From the NCBI GenBank assembly GCA_937879965.1, contig CALFMP010000037.1, positions 682,001 to 746,000 of the forward strand: a DNA stretch of 64,000 nucleotides, given 5' to 3'. Made by a program: the position numbers and the translations under genes. Under the pieces are notes generated by a model. That model did not search any database. It was not told the origin of the DNA and saw only the letters and a list, made by a program, of their open reading frames with translations. This DNA comes from QKMZ01 sp012965515. Its GTDB lineage: Bacteria; Cyanobacteriota; Vampirovibrionia; Obscuribacterales; Obscuribacteraceae. Below, in pieces: positions 8,703 through 16,600 of this stretch (positions are counted from its first letter, which is position 1; each line of letters begins with the position of its first letter).

Positions 8703-9365
8703 ATGCGCCTTTACAAAAAACATGACTTTCCCGGCAAACTCTTCGTAGTGGAAGGCGTGGATGGCTCAGGCAAGTCAACGCAGCTCGATCTTCTGCGCAA
8801 CTGGTTGGAGTCTAAGGGCGAAAGCGTTATCTTTACAGAATGGAATTCATCCAATCTAATCTCCAAAACCATCAAGCAAGCAAAACGCTCAAACACTCTT
8901 ATCCCAGTAACTTTCAGCATTTTGCACGCAACTGATTTCGCAGATCGACTGGAAAACATCATCATTCCGGCTCTGAAAGCCGGTTTGTTCGTACTTGCGG
9001 ACAGATACTGCTTTACCGCTTTTGCGCGTGATGTTGCTCGAGGCGTAGATAAAGAATGGGTGCGAAACCTTTACGGATTCTCGATTCGCCCCGACGGAGC
9101 CTTCTACTTTCAAGTACCTGTCGAGGTTTCCCTTGGGCGCATCAACAACATGCGCGCGCCAGGGTTCTATGAATCTGGCATGGATTTGGGGCTTTCGAGC
9201 GATCCTCGTGAATCATTCCGCATTTTTCAGTCGAACATTATCAATGAATACGATCGAATGGTGGACGAGTTTGGATTCCACGTCATGCCTGCCACCCAAA
9301 CAATTCACGAGCAGCAGATGCTGTTCCGCAAGAAAGTGAGCGAACTGATCGAAGGCGACAACTAA
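8703..9365 (+). CDS. Thymidylate-kinase-like P-loop kinase, first of two tandem copies
   Basis: 220 residues. It has the dTMP kinase fold: Walker A in GVDGSGKSTQ (invariant lysine at residue 24), the ADRYCFTAFARDV segment matching the DRY/DRH motif of thymidylate kinases, and a lid-side YESGMDLGLS segment in place of the usual lid. The last feature suggests a divergent subfamily, so the substrate need not be dTMP. GAAG lies seven bases before the ATG at 8703. An upstream in-frame ATG at 8628 has no binding site and adds residues without counterpart in the paralogue. The next gene is a paralogue 38 bases downstream, sharing most of the length. Confidence 0.85.
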   Translation: MRLYKKHDFPGKLFVVEGVDGSGKSTQLDLLRNWLESKGESVIFTEWNSSNLISKTIKQAKRSNTLIPVTFSILHATDFADRLENIIIPALKAGLFVLADRYCFTAFARDVARGVDKEWVRNLYGFSIRPDGAFYFQVPVEVSLGRINNMRAPGFYESGMDLGLSSDPRESFRIFQSNIINEYDRMVDEFGFHVMPATQTIHEQQMLFRKKVSELIEGDN

Positions 9366-9403
9366 GTTAAAGCGCATTTAAGAGGCGGGAGAAAGCGCAT
9401 CAA

Positions 9404-10129
9404 ATGAAAAACGAAAATCATTCACCGGAGACGTCGAAGCCGCCAGAGCGCGTGAAGCACGACTATCCAGGCAAACTCATCGTCATCGAAGGCACAGACG
9501 GAGTAGGTCGCTCGACGCAAACTGAGCTTTTGAAAAACTGGTTGGCTGTCGAAGGCTACGGCGTGACAGTTACAGAGTGGAAGTCTTCGGTGCTTATCTC
9601 AAACGTGATTGAAAAGGCAAAATCAAAAAACGCGCTCAACACAATTACTTTCTCACTTTTGTACGCAACAGATTTAGCCGACAGATTGAACAGTATCATC
9701 GTACCGGCGCTTAAAGCCGGACTGATGGTCATTTGCGATCGCTATTACTACACAGCATTCGTGCGCGATGTTGTGCGCGGCGCCGACCCTCAATGGGTAC
9801 GAAAGCTCTATGGTTTTGCCGTGGAACCGGACTTGGTGTTTTACCTCAAAATGCCATTAGATCCGCTTCTACGCCGCATTATTACAACGCGCGGCAGCCT
9901 CGACTTCTATGAGTCGGGGCGCGATATCGGCATGTCCACCGACTTATACCAGTCTTTCAAACTTTACCAATCACAAATAATGTTCGAGTACGAGCAGATG
10001 ATGACTGAGTTTCCCTTTGTTGTCGTACCCGCCGACGAAACACCGGACAAGATTCAGCGCTGCCTGCGCCAGCACGTCGGCAAACTGCTGGATCGAGCCA
10101 CAAACCCGGACGCCGTCCTCATAAGCTAA
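9404..10129 (+). CDS. Thymidylate-kinase-like protein, second copy, with Lys to Arg in Walker A
   Basis: 241 residues, a clear paralogue of the preceding gene. It shares KLIVIEG, the CDRYYYTAFVRDV motif, RKLYGF and the YESGRDIG lid-side segment. Its Walker A reads GTDGVGRSTQ, with arginine (codon CGC at 9509-9511) at the position of the nearly invariant lysine. Such a change usually reduces or abolishes phosphoryl transfer, so this copy may be regulatory, may form a heterodimer with its neighbour, or may use an altered mechanism. A 20-residue polar amino-terminal extension is specific to this copy. GGGAGAAAG lies nine bases before the ATG, so it is actively translated. Confidence 0.85.
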   Translation: MKNENHSPETSKPPERVKHDYPGKLIVIEGTDGVGRSTQTELLKNWLAVEGYGVTVTEWKSSVLISNVIEKAKSKNALNTITFSLLYATDLADRLNSIIVPALKAGLMVICDRYYYTAFVRDVVRGADPQWVRKLYGFAVEPDLVFYLKMPLDPLLRRIITTRGSLDFYESGRDIGMSTDLYQSFKLYQSQIMFEYEQMMTEFPFVVVPADETPDKIQRCLRQHVGKLLDRATNPDAVLIS

Positions 10130-10219
10130 GCGTGGGTGCACACGGCCCCGCTTTCGTATGGGCGATGCCCGCACTTTACCCTCGCGTTGAGGCAATGAGT
10201 CGACCTGTTCGAACCCTTA

Positions 10220-10696
10220 CTACGCCCCCTCAGGAGCTGTTCCTTCCGAACTCCGGTTCTCCAAAAGCATCGTCACTGGTCCGTCATTGACCAGCTCAAC
10301 TTTCATATCCGCCCCAAAAATCCCTGTCTCAACCTTCTTAACGCCCAGCCCCTTGAGCTGTTCCACAAAGTGGAGGTAAAGGCGTTCGCCCTCAGCCGGT
10401 GCGGCCGCCCGCGAAAAACCAGGCCGCCGCCCCTTTCTCCAGTCAGCCGCCAATGTAAACTGCGAAACCACCAGGCAACCGCCATTAACGTCCATCAATG
10501 AGAGGTTCATCTTGCCCGCTTGATCGTTAAAGATTCTCAGCTCTGTGGACTTCTTCGCCAAGTAAACCGAGTCAGCCTCAGTGTCTCCTTGTTCGACACC
10601 CAACAGGATCATGTAGCCCGCGCCGTCTACTGAACCCACAACTTTTCCGTCCACCGTCACGCTTGCTCGTGACACTCGCTGCAAAACTGCCTTCAT
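10220..10696 (-). CDS. dtd: D-aminoacyl-tRNA deacylase
   Basis: 158 residues, normal for Dtd. It hydrolyses D-aminoacyl-tRNA (and Gly-tRNA-Ala) to recycle mischarged tRNA. Both active-site motifs are present: VSQFTLAADWRKGRRPGF (SQFTL) and NDGPVT near the carboxy terminus (the cross-subunit Gly-Pro motif, here NDGP). The start MKAVLQRVSRASV is the canonical family amino terminus, though no strong ribosome binding site precedes it. It is convergent with the kinase pair and divergent from the initiator tRNA gene. Confidence 0.96.
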   Translation of the reverse strand: MKAVLQRVSRASVTVDGKVVGSVDGAGYMILLGVEQGDTEADSVYLAKKSTELRIFNDQAGKMNLSLMDVNGGCLVVSQFTLAADWRKGRRPGFSRAAAPAEGERLYLHFVEQLKGLGVKKVETGIFGADMKVELVNDGPVTMLLENRSSEGTAPEGA

Positions 10697-10852
10697 AAAG
10701 TGAGAATCGTTTCCTTATTCGTGCCAAAATCCTGGCTCTTATCGCCCGATAAGCAAAGTACAGCGGCAATGCCGCCTTCAGCAAGCCCGCTGGTAGTTAT
10801 GTTAACATTCAGATTGTCATTACCTTGATTGCTGCTTTCAACGGGAGCAGCC

Positions 10853-10861
10853 TGCTAAGAT
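10853..10861 (+). promoter_or_regulatory. Candidate extended -10 promoter of tRNA-fMet
   Basis: TGCTAAGAT matches an extended -10 element (TGnTAAGAT) and ends eight bases before the mature 5' end of the tRNA. No good -35 is seen at the right spacing. An inverted repeat GCTGCT/AGCAGC (10831-10851) lies just upstream. Confidence 0.35.
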
Positions 10862-10868
10862 CGTAGAT

Positions 10869-10945
<77 letters not shown>

Positions 10946-10962
10946 ATTAAAAGCTTGAAGGG

Positions 10963-10994
10963 CCGGCAGTATCGAAAGAGGTGCCGGTTTTTTA
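10963..10994 (+). terminator. Rho-independent terminator of tRNA-fMet
   Basis: CCGGCA (10963-10968) pairs with TGCCGG (10982-10987), and a run of six T follows. It begins 18 bases after the tRNA end. Confidence 0.8.
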
Positions 10995-11257
10995 TTGGCG
11001 TAGTCATTTCGAAGCGCCTTACCCTTTGCTTAGCCCTGACAAAAGAACGAGCAAATTACACAACTGTCCGTTTATAGAAGTTCGCTATTGTTGATCGATT
11101 TTTCTCAAATTCGATCGAATAACAGCTCCCGATGCGTTTACTCAACGAGAAAGCTAGACGTCTCAGCGCGCCAAAATAGAGCCGCATGTGATACCACTGC
11201 AAATCTAGAACCAAACAAAAACCGTCACAGAAAAAACAAAACGTCGAACAAAGAACC

Positions 11258-11491
11258 ATGAACAGCTTTAGTAGCGGTGTTTATCGGGCCATGTTCAGTG
11301 ATCCGGAAAACGTAAAGCACCGAGAATGATTCGCCCAAAGGGACAAAGAATCAGAAGAATTGCGCGTGCGAATTGCCGAGCGAGAGCGACGGCAGAAGAT
11401 CGAAAACGCTCCCCGGTTGACGAAAGAGAAATTTCAAAATGACTTTGATCAGTTTTTTGACAGGACCGGCAACCTCCTGAGTGAATACTAA
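11258..11491 (+). pseudogene. Small gene interrupted by an in-frame TGA
   Basis: From an ATG at 11258 the frame codes for 23 residues (MNSFSSGVYRAMFSDPEN...), then TGA at 11327-11329, then 53 more residues to a TAA at 11489-11491. The second half is highly charged and coding-like (RIAERERRQKIENAP, FQNDFDQFFDRTGN). Replacing the stop by one sense codon gives a compact 77-residue helical protein. TGA is a normal stop in neighbouring genes, so code reassignment is unlikely. It may be a recent nonsense mutation, a sequencing error, or a shorter gene starting at a TTG after the stop. No homologue is known to me. The stretch from 10995 to 11257 holds nothing else I can support. Confidence 0.4.
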
Positions 11492-11560
11492 TCAAGCTTT
11501 TCAGCTTCAGCGGACCCATGCGAGATATCATGACCTGTTGCGAAATGAGGAGTTGTAGTA

Positions 11561-12343
11561 TTGCAACGCCAAATGGACGTTCTCAGCAAACGAAATCCGG
11601 AAGATCAGACGCCACCGCGCATTATAGTAACAATGCCCGCGTACAATGCTGCCAAGACTCTTCTGAAGACCTTTAACGACATCCCCAAAGAACTCGTCTG
11701 CGAAATCATCATGGTTGATGATTGTTCGCATGACGAGACGGTGTCAATTGGTGGAACCTTGCCCATTAAGGTAATCCGCCATCCGCACCGAACAGGCTAT
11801 GGCGGCAATCAAAAAACCTGCTATCTGGAAGCCTTGCGCGACGGTGCCGACATTATTGTCATGTTGCATCCTGACTATCAATACGATCCGCTCAAGATAC
11901 CAGATATGGTGGCGCCTATTATTTCCGGAGAGGCGGACATTGTTCTTGGTTCGCGTATTCTGAATGGCGACGCGCTAAAGGGCGGAATGCCCTTCTATAA
12001 GTATGTTGCCAACCGAGCACTTACCGCATGCCAAAACCTCGTGTTGGGCACTCAGCTCTCGGAGTTTCACACCGGTTATCGCGCCTACAGCAGGAGGTTT
12101 CTCGAGACCGTCCCGTTTCTTCGAAATTCATCGGACTTTGTGTTCGACGCTGAGATTCTTTGTCAGGCGGTTTTCTTCGAGTTCAAAATTGGCGAGATTC
12201 CTGTTGAAACGCGCTATTTCCCGGCAGCTTCGTCCATCAGTTTTTGGCCCAGCGTCGTCTATGGGCTAGGTGTGTTGTGGTCGCTCTCTCTGTTCTGCGC
12301 TGCAAAGACTTCCTGGTTTAAGGCACCACTTTTCCGGAAATGA
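11561..12343 (+). CDS. Family 2 glycosyltransferase (polyprenol-phosphate sugar synthase type)
   Basis: 260 residues. The GT-A fold opens with IIVTMPAYNAAKTL and has EIIMVDDCSHDET (nucleotide-binding Asp pair), GYGGNQKTC and MLHPDYQYDP, the pattern of dolichol/polyprenol-phosphate mannose or glucose synthases. It probably loads a sugar onto a lipid carrier at the inner face of the membrane. The start is a TTG with AGGAG eight bases upstream; the in-frame ATG four codons later is too far from that site. The last codons overlap the next gene (ATGA), which encodes a membrane protein that could use the lipid-linked sugar. Confidence 0.88.
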   Translation: MQRQMDVLSKRNPEDQTPPRIIVTMPAYNAAKTLLKTFNDIPKELVCEIIMVDDCSHDETVSIGGTLPIKVIRHPHRTGYGGNQKTCYLEALRDGADIIVMLHPDYQYDPLKIPDMVAPIISGEADIVLGSRILNGDALKGGMPFYKYVANRALTACQNLVLGTQLSEFHTGYRAYSRRFLETVPFLRNSSDFVFDAEILCQAVFFEFKIGEIPVETRYFPAASSISFWPSVVYGLGVLWSLSLFCAAKTSWFKAPLFRK

Positions 12344-13911
12344 CTTCTAGCGATTCACCCGTGTTTGAAAGTACCGCTTCGACTGGAAAGCTGTTCATTG
12401 TTTTCTTTTCCATTGCCGCGGTCGCCTATGTTGTCGTCCTTGGCGGTATTTCTCATGGACAGCTGCTTTACGGTGTTCCTACCTATGAAGATGATTACCG
12501 AACCCTGGCATACTCGCTGGGAAATATTCCAATAATCGCCTGCCGACCTATCGCTTTTTACACATCGTTTCTGATGGGTTCTTTTGGCGCAACATTCACC
12601 TACCTTTGCGCACAAGTGATGGCGGTCGCGACCATAGCCCTTTCCTTTACACTCGTCGCTTGCTATCTTGAGGTAAAGCGCCTTTACTGGCCGTCTGTTC
12701 TCGTTGCTCTCGTGTCAGCCGTATCAGTCGAGAATCTCGCAGATTACAGCCGCTACCTTGCCGGTTTGTTCGGTCTCTATTCTTCTGTCCTGGGGTTGAC
12801 CGCATTGATATGTTTTGTGCGCGCATTTCGCGCCGACCGTCCGCAAAAGTTTTTGATGCCAGCAATTGTTCTGACTGTTCTTGGTCTCTTATGCAAGGAA
12901 GAATTTTTCGGACCGATCATTTGCTTTTGTTTGTGGTCTTCGCTTCCGGTTTTTGGAGAGAAGAACAGGCATTTAGCGCGAATTACTGCCATCTCATTGA
13001 TATGTGTTTGCGCTGCCATCCTCGCTTTTGAAAAATTCATTCTGCATAGCCCTTTCCTTGGAAGTGGAGTCGCCTATTCTATTTCATGGTCACCAGCCAG
13101 CATTTTAGGCGCCTACTGGTCATACCTCACAAACTGCCCCGGCACAAAGATCGCAGCTGCAGCCAACATCTCTGCCATTCTTTTTTCCATCGTTATGTGT
13201 GGCAGGCAAACGACAATTCGCGTAACTGCAATTGCGGCACTTTCCTTACTAATAATGGCGCCATTTTCGCTGATCCCTCAGCATTTCCTGGAGATTTATA
13301 CATTCGAATGGACCAGCCTGCAGTGCGCCTCTCTATTGGTCCTCTGCTGTATCGATAAGACGAAGTTGCGACACCAGACGCAAACCTCCGTGAAAACACC
13401 CCTGTCCGTGCAGGCATTGCTTTGCGTATTTCTTTTAGCCTTGATACCTGCGATCATCTTTGTGACCAATCCATTGCGAGTAGCGAAGTTCGCATGGCAC
13501 GACAAGCGTGGGGCGTTCAATTCTAAGGTGATTGCCTGGCTTTCGGCCCATCGCAATGAGCTCAACAAGCATAAGCTGGTAGCTGTCACAGGACTTCCCC
13601 TAGGAAGTCCCTGGTATGGCAATGATGGTGCATTTCTAAAGAACAAATTGGGACTAAACTGTTCATGGCTGGTGGTAACCCCGAAGAACAGCGACCTCTA
13701 CAAAGCGCAATTGGCATGTGCAGCTCTGAAATGTGGGTCGATTGAAGTAAAGGCGATTGACGCAGCAGCGCTGGAATCAGGAGAGCCAGAGGCAGTATCG
13801 GTTGTACCCGAATTGAAGGGGCGAGGCATTCCTCTAATCCATGTTAAGGAAGACGGCACGGTTGATTTCAAATCCAATCTTGCTGAAGATATGAACGACG
13901 CTAAGAATTAG
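12340..13911 (+). CDS. Multispanning membrane protein, GT-C-like
   Basis: 523 residues with about ten hydrophobic helices in residues 20-380 and a soluble carboxy-terminal portion of about 130 residues. After the first helix comes YEDDYR, an acidic pair in the first periplasmic loop where GT-C glycosyltransferases carry catalytic or metal-binding acids. The start overlaps the stop of the polyprenol-sugar synthase by four bases, so the two are translationally coupled and probably work as donor synthase and lipid-sugar-using transferase. This assignment rests on topology and context; no specific family signature was recognised. Confidence 0.75.
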   Translation: MTSSDSPVFESTASTGKLFIVFFSIAAVAYVVVLGGISHGQLLYGVPTYEDDYRTLAYSLGNIPIIACRPIAFYTSFLMGSFGATFTYLCAQVMAVATIALSFTLVACYLEVKRLYWPSVLVALVSAVSVENLADYSRYLAGLFGLYSSVLGLTALICFVRAFRADRPQKFLMPAIVLTVLGLLCKEEFFGPIICFCLWSSLPVFGEKNRHLARITAISLICVCAAILAFEKFILHSPFLGSGVAYSISWSPASILGAYWSYLTNCPGTKIAAAANISAILFSIVMCGRQTTIRVTAIAALSLLIMAPFSLIPQHFLEIYTFEWTSLQCASLLVLCCIDKTKLRHQTQTSVKTPLSVQALLCVFLLALIPAIIFVTNPLRVAKFAWHDKRGAFNSKVIAWLSAHRNELNKHKLVAVTGLPLGSPWYGNDGAFLKNKLGLNCSWLVVTPKNSDLYKAQLACAALKCGSIEVKAIDAAALESGEPEAVSVVPELKGRGIPLIHVKEDGTVDFKSNLAEDMNDAKN

Positions 13912-13966
13912 ACAAGGTTGCGATAGACTGATGTTCAACACAGCGCAATAGCAAAATGCTGCTGAT

Positions 13967-16390
13967 TCAGAGTCGAGAACTTAACACTTCCGATTTAGAA
14001 TGTTCGAGAATAGTTGCTCTGCGGCGAGCGAGTTTCTCTTTGACTGGTGTGACAAATCTTTGAATAGCGGTGTCTTCCACCGCGTTGAAATCACGATGTC
14101 GCCTTTCCAGCTCGGCCAGGGCAAGCTGATCACCGCGTTCTTTGACATATTGCACTTTTCGATCCAAAAAATAGCTTTCATCACGCGTCCAATAGTGATT
14201 GATTCGCATTCTGTGATCGACCACCGTAGAGGACATGCTCGAATACATAGGCATTTTCCTGGTGTTTACTTGCTTATAGCCAATGTCGTATAGCATCGCG
14301 TGCGGATCCTTGCAGCGCCTGATACGCTCAGCGCGCGATATTGTTTTGACAAAATGGTTTGCGGCATCGTCAATTGGCGCTCTTTTTGTAAGCGATTCAA
14401 TCACAAGTTGGTCATCCTCCAACTTCTCTATCTCGGATGTGCCGAACATCATCCAATTTAATGAAACCCCGCCCACGTCCTCATAATCAGCAAGAATCTC
14501 AACCAAATTGTCTTCTTCTTGAGGCACGATAAATTCATCGAGGTCAATAAAGCCGATCCATTTAACATCATCGGCGCACATATCAACGATACGCCTATAC
14601 GCACCCATCTGCATGCTCAAATAGCCCGGTTGATCCGTAAAAGTCATTGGCCAATCGAAGACTTCAACAAGCCCTTCAGTCACGTATGGACGAAGAACTG
14701 TCCTGGTATCGTCGTCACTCAGATTGTCGAAAATGAAAAACTTTTGCACACCCAAATGCGAATGATACTCAAGCCACTCCGGCAAGAATCGCGCTTCATT
14801 TCTTACAACAGCACCGATCGCCAGATCGTATTCGTATAGACGACTGAGGTTGAAAGTGCCGGACTTCGGAATTCTCCGCTCAAGGTCATTCTCGATCGAC
14901 ATACGAATTGCCCGCTCTTGTTCCTTCAGCGCTTCCTTTTGGGCTTGTTGATCACGAAGCTTCTTCTGCAATGACAATTGTTTTTCCGATACGACTGATT
15001 CGCTTGCACTCGGTGCCGCCGCTCCCTGCATGGAAGTAAACGAGGTGCGTTGAGCCAAAGTTTCCTTTGGAAGACCTTCACTGGGAGCGGATATTCGGTT
15101 GGTTTTTCCAAATCCCTTTCGCAAAAACCTTGTAATTTTCCAGGACCGGCTCTTCAGAATTCTTATTCTCTCCGTTTTTAGATGCCGCAGGTAGGAGCGC
15201 TGTTGCCTCAGGTACGATTCGGTAGAAAATTGACTTCTATCGGCAAATTTCAGTGTCAACCCACCGGCAGAGATCCTGTTGATTTCGCGCAGAGGGCGAG
15301 TCGCATGCCACGAAACGGTGTTAAGCAAACCGCGCAATATCTTTTCGGAGTTCTTGATCAACACCTCGTTTTGAAGTGATTTGATCATGTGTCCTGTCTG
15401 TTCTGGAGACAAGAAAGACGGTGCGTGTAAGTCGCGTCGTTCGGATTCTGACACTAGCTCTAGAGCATAAAACAATGTTTTCCTGAGAGTTGCGACATCG
15501 ATCTTCGTGTAATCCTCTTCCACTCGAACCTGCTCTGGTCCTTGATCTCCGCCGGAAATCATTGGAGCGAGATACTTGGCGACAATGGCAAGATTGTCCT
15601 TTATGTACTCGTCTTTGGAGATGCTCATCTGGTCCAAGAGTCCTGATGCAGCGTCTGCCATATGCAGAATGTCGACAATACCCCAGAGCTGCCTGTGATT
15701 GTAGGCGGTGGCAGAATACTCATGAGAACGAAAGCTTGTGAGTGGCTCGTTGATCAGTCCGAAGTCGCCCTCTGAAAGAATGCGAAGCCAGTACTCGAGA
15801 TCGCCAATATGCTTGAATATTGTGTGAAATCCAGATCCGCGAGATGTAGAGCGAAACATCACGGTGGACGGTTCTCCAATCAAGTTGATCAGTGGATCGA
15901 TACAGGCTCTAATCACATCTCGTCCGCGATAAACTTCCTTATCACCGAGAATATCTACAAGTCCAACTGGCTGAAAGCAATCCTGCGCTCGGGCACCAGT
16001 CCCATCGATAACTTCGCGCCGGGAAGCTACGAGCACAACATCATTTCTTTCAGACAGTAACTTGTGCTGCTTCTCCAATATTTGAGAATGCCACAAATCA
16101 TCCTGCGCAAATAGCTTTATTACAGGTGCCGATGCCAATTGCATACACTTGTTGTAGTTCGCGAACAAGCCAAGACGTTCGTCATTGAGCCAATACTTGA
16201 CGCGCTTATCTGATAGCGCGTGCGCCTCCAGAATTTGGCGCGTGTTGTCGCTGGAGCAATCATCCGAAATTAGAACTTCAAAGTCACCGAATGTTTGAGC
16301 AAAAATACATTCAAGTGATTGGCGCAAGAATCTCCCACCGTTAAAAACCGGCAGGCAGATGGATATCGCAGGTCTACTTGAAGCTGCCAT
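13967..16390 (-). CDS. Two-domain glycosyltransferase: GT2 fused to GT92 (DUF23)
   Basis: 807 residues. Residues 1-270 are a GT2 domain (ISICLPVFNGGRFL, LISDDCSSDNT, FAQDDLW). A helical, basic and coiled-coil linker fills roughly 300-510. The carboxy-terminal part (about 515-770) matches GT92/DUF23: AIGAVVRNEARFLPEWLEYH, FIFDNLSDD and GFIDLDEFIVP, the last carrying the DxD-like site. There is no membrane segment. Two transferase domains in one chain suggest sequential addition of two sugars, or a second domain acting on a preassembled glycan. It converges on the membrane-protein gene before it. The ribosome binding site is weak. Confidence 0.88.
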   Translation of the reverse strand: MAASSRPAISICLPVFNGGRFLRQSLECIFAQTFGDFEVLISDDCSSDNTRQILEAHALSDKRVKYWLNDERLGLFANYNKCMQLASAPVIKLFAQDDLWHSQILEKQHKLLSERNDVVLVASRREVIDGTGARAQDCFQPVGLVDILGDKEVYRGRDVIRACIDPLINLIGEPSTVMFRSTSRGSGFHTIFKHIGDLEYWLRILSEGDFGLINEPLTSFRSHEYSATAYNHRQLWGIVDILHMADAASGLLDQMSISKDEYIKDNLAIVAKYLAPMISGGDQGPEQVRVEEDYTKIDVATLRKTLFYALELVSESERRDLHAPSFLSPEQTGHMIKSLQNEVLIKNSEKILRGLLNTVSWHATRPLREINRISAGGLTLKFADRSQFSTESYLRQQRSYLRHLKTERIRILKSRSWKITRFLRKGFGKTNRISAPSEGLPKETLAQRTSFTSMQGAAAPSASESVVSEKQLSLQKKLRDQQAQKEALKEQERAIRMSIENDLERRIPKSGTFNLSRLYEYDLAIGAVVRNEARFLPEWLEYHSHLGVQKFFIFDNLSDDDTRTVLRPYVTEGLVEVFDWPMTFTDQPGYLSMQMGAYRRIVDMCADDVKWIGFIDLDEFIVPQEEDNLVEILADYEDVGGVSLNWMMFGTSEIEKLEDDQLVIESLTKRAPIDDAANHFVKTISRAERIRRCKDPHAMLYDIGYKQVNTRKMPMYSSMSSTVVDHRMRINHYWTRDESYFLDRKVQYVKERGDQLALAELERRHRDFNAVEDTAIQRFVTPVKEKLARRRATILEHSKSEVLSSRL

Positions 16391-16600
16391 GCAATTACAG
16401 GGCTCTCTTGCCTTCTATTGTTTACTAATTTTATACTTTAATACCATTGCCAACCTTGATGAATTCTCAGAAGCGCCTCTGGATGAAGCTCAGCGAGTGT
16501 TACAAAGGGGCGACACCGGCTGTCCAAATAATGAAACTTCTCCATTAAACTGTTCTGATGATTTTGCATTCTTCAATGTTTCCGCTACCGAAAACAAAAC

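Noticed and set aside
11327..11329. TGA as a recoded sense codon
   Set aside because: TGA ends other clear genes here (for example at 6691-6693) and no SECIS-like or other recoding signal was seen.
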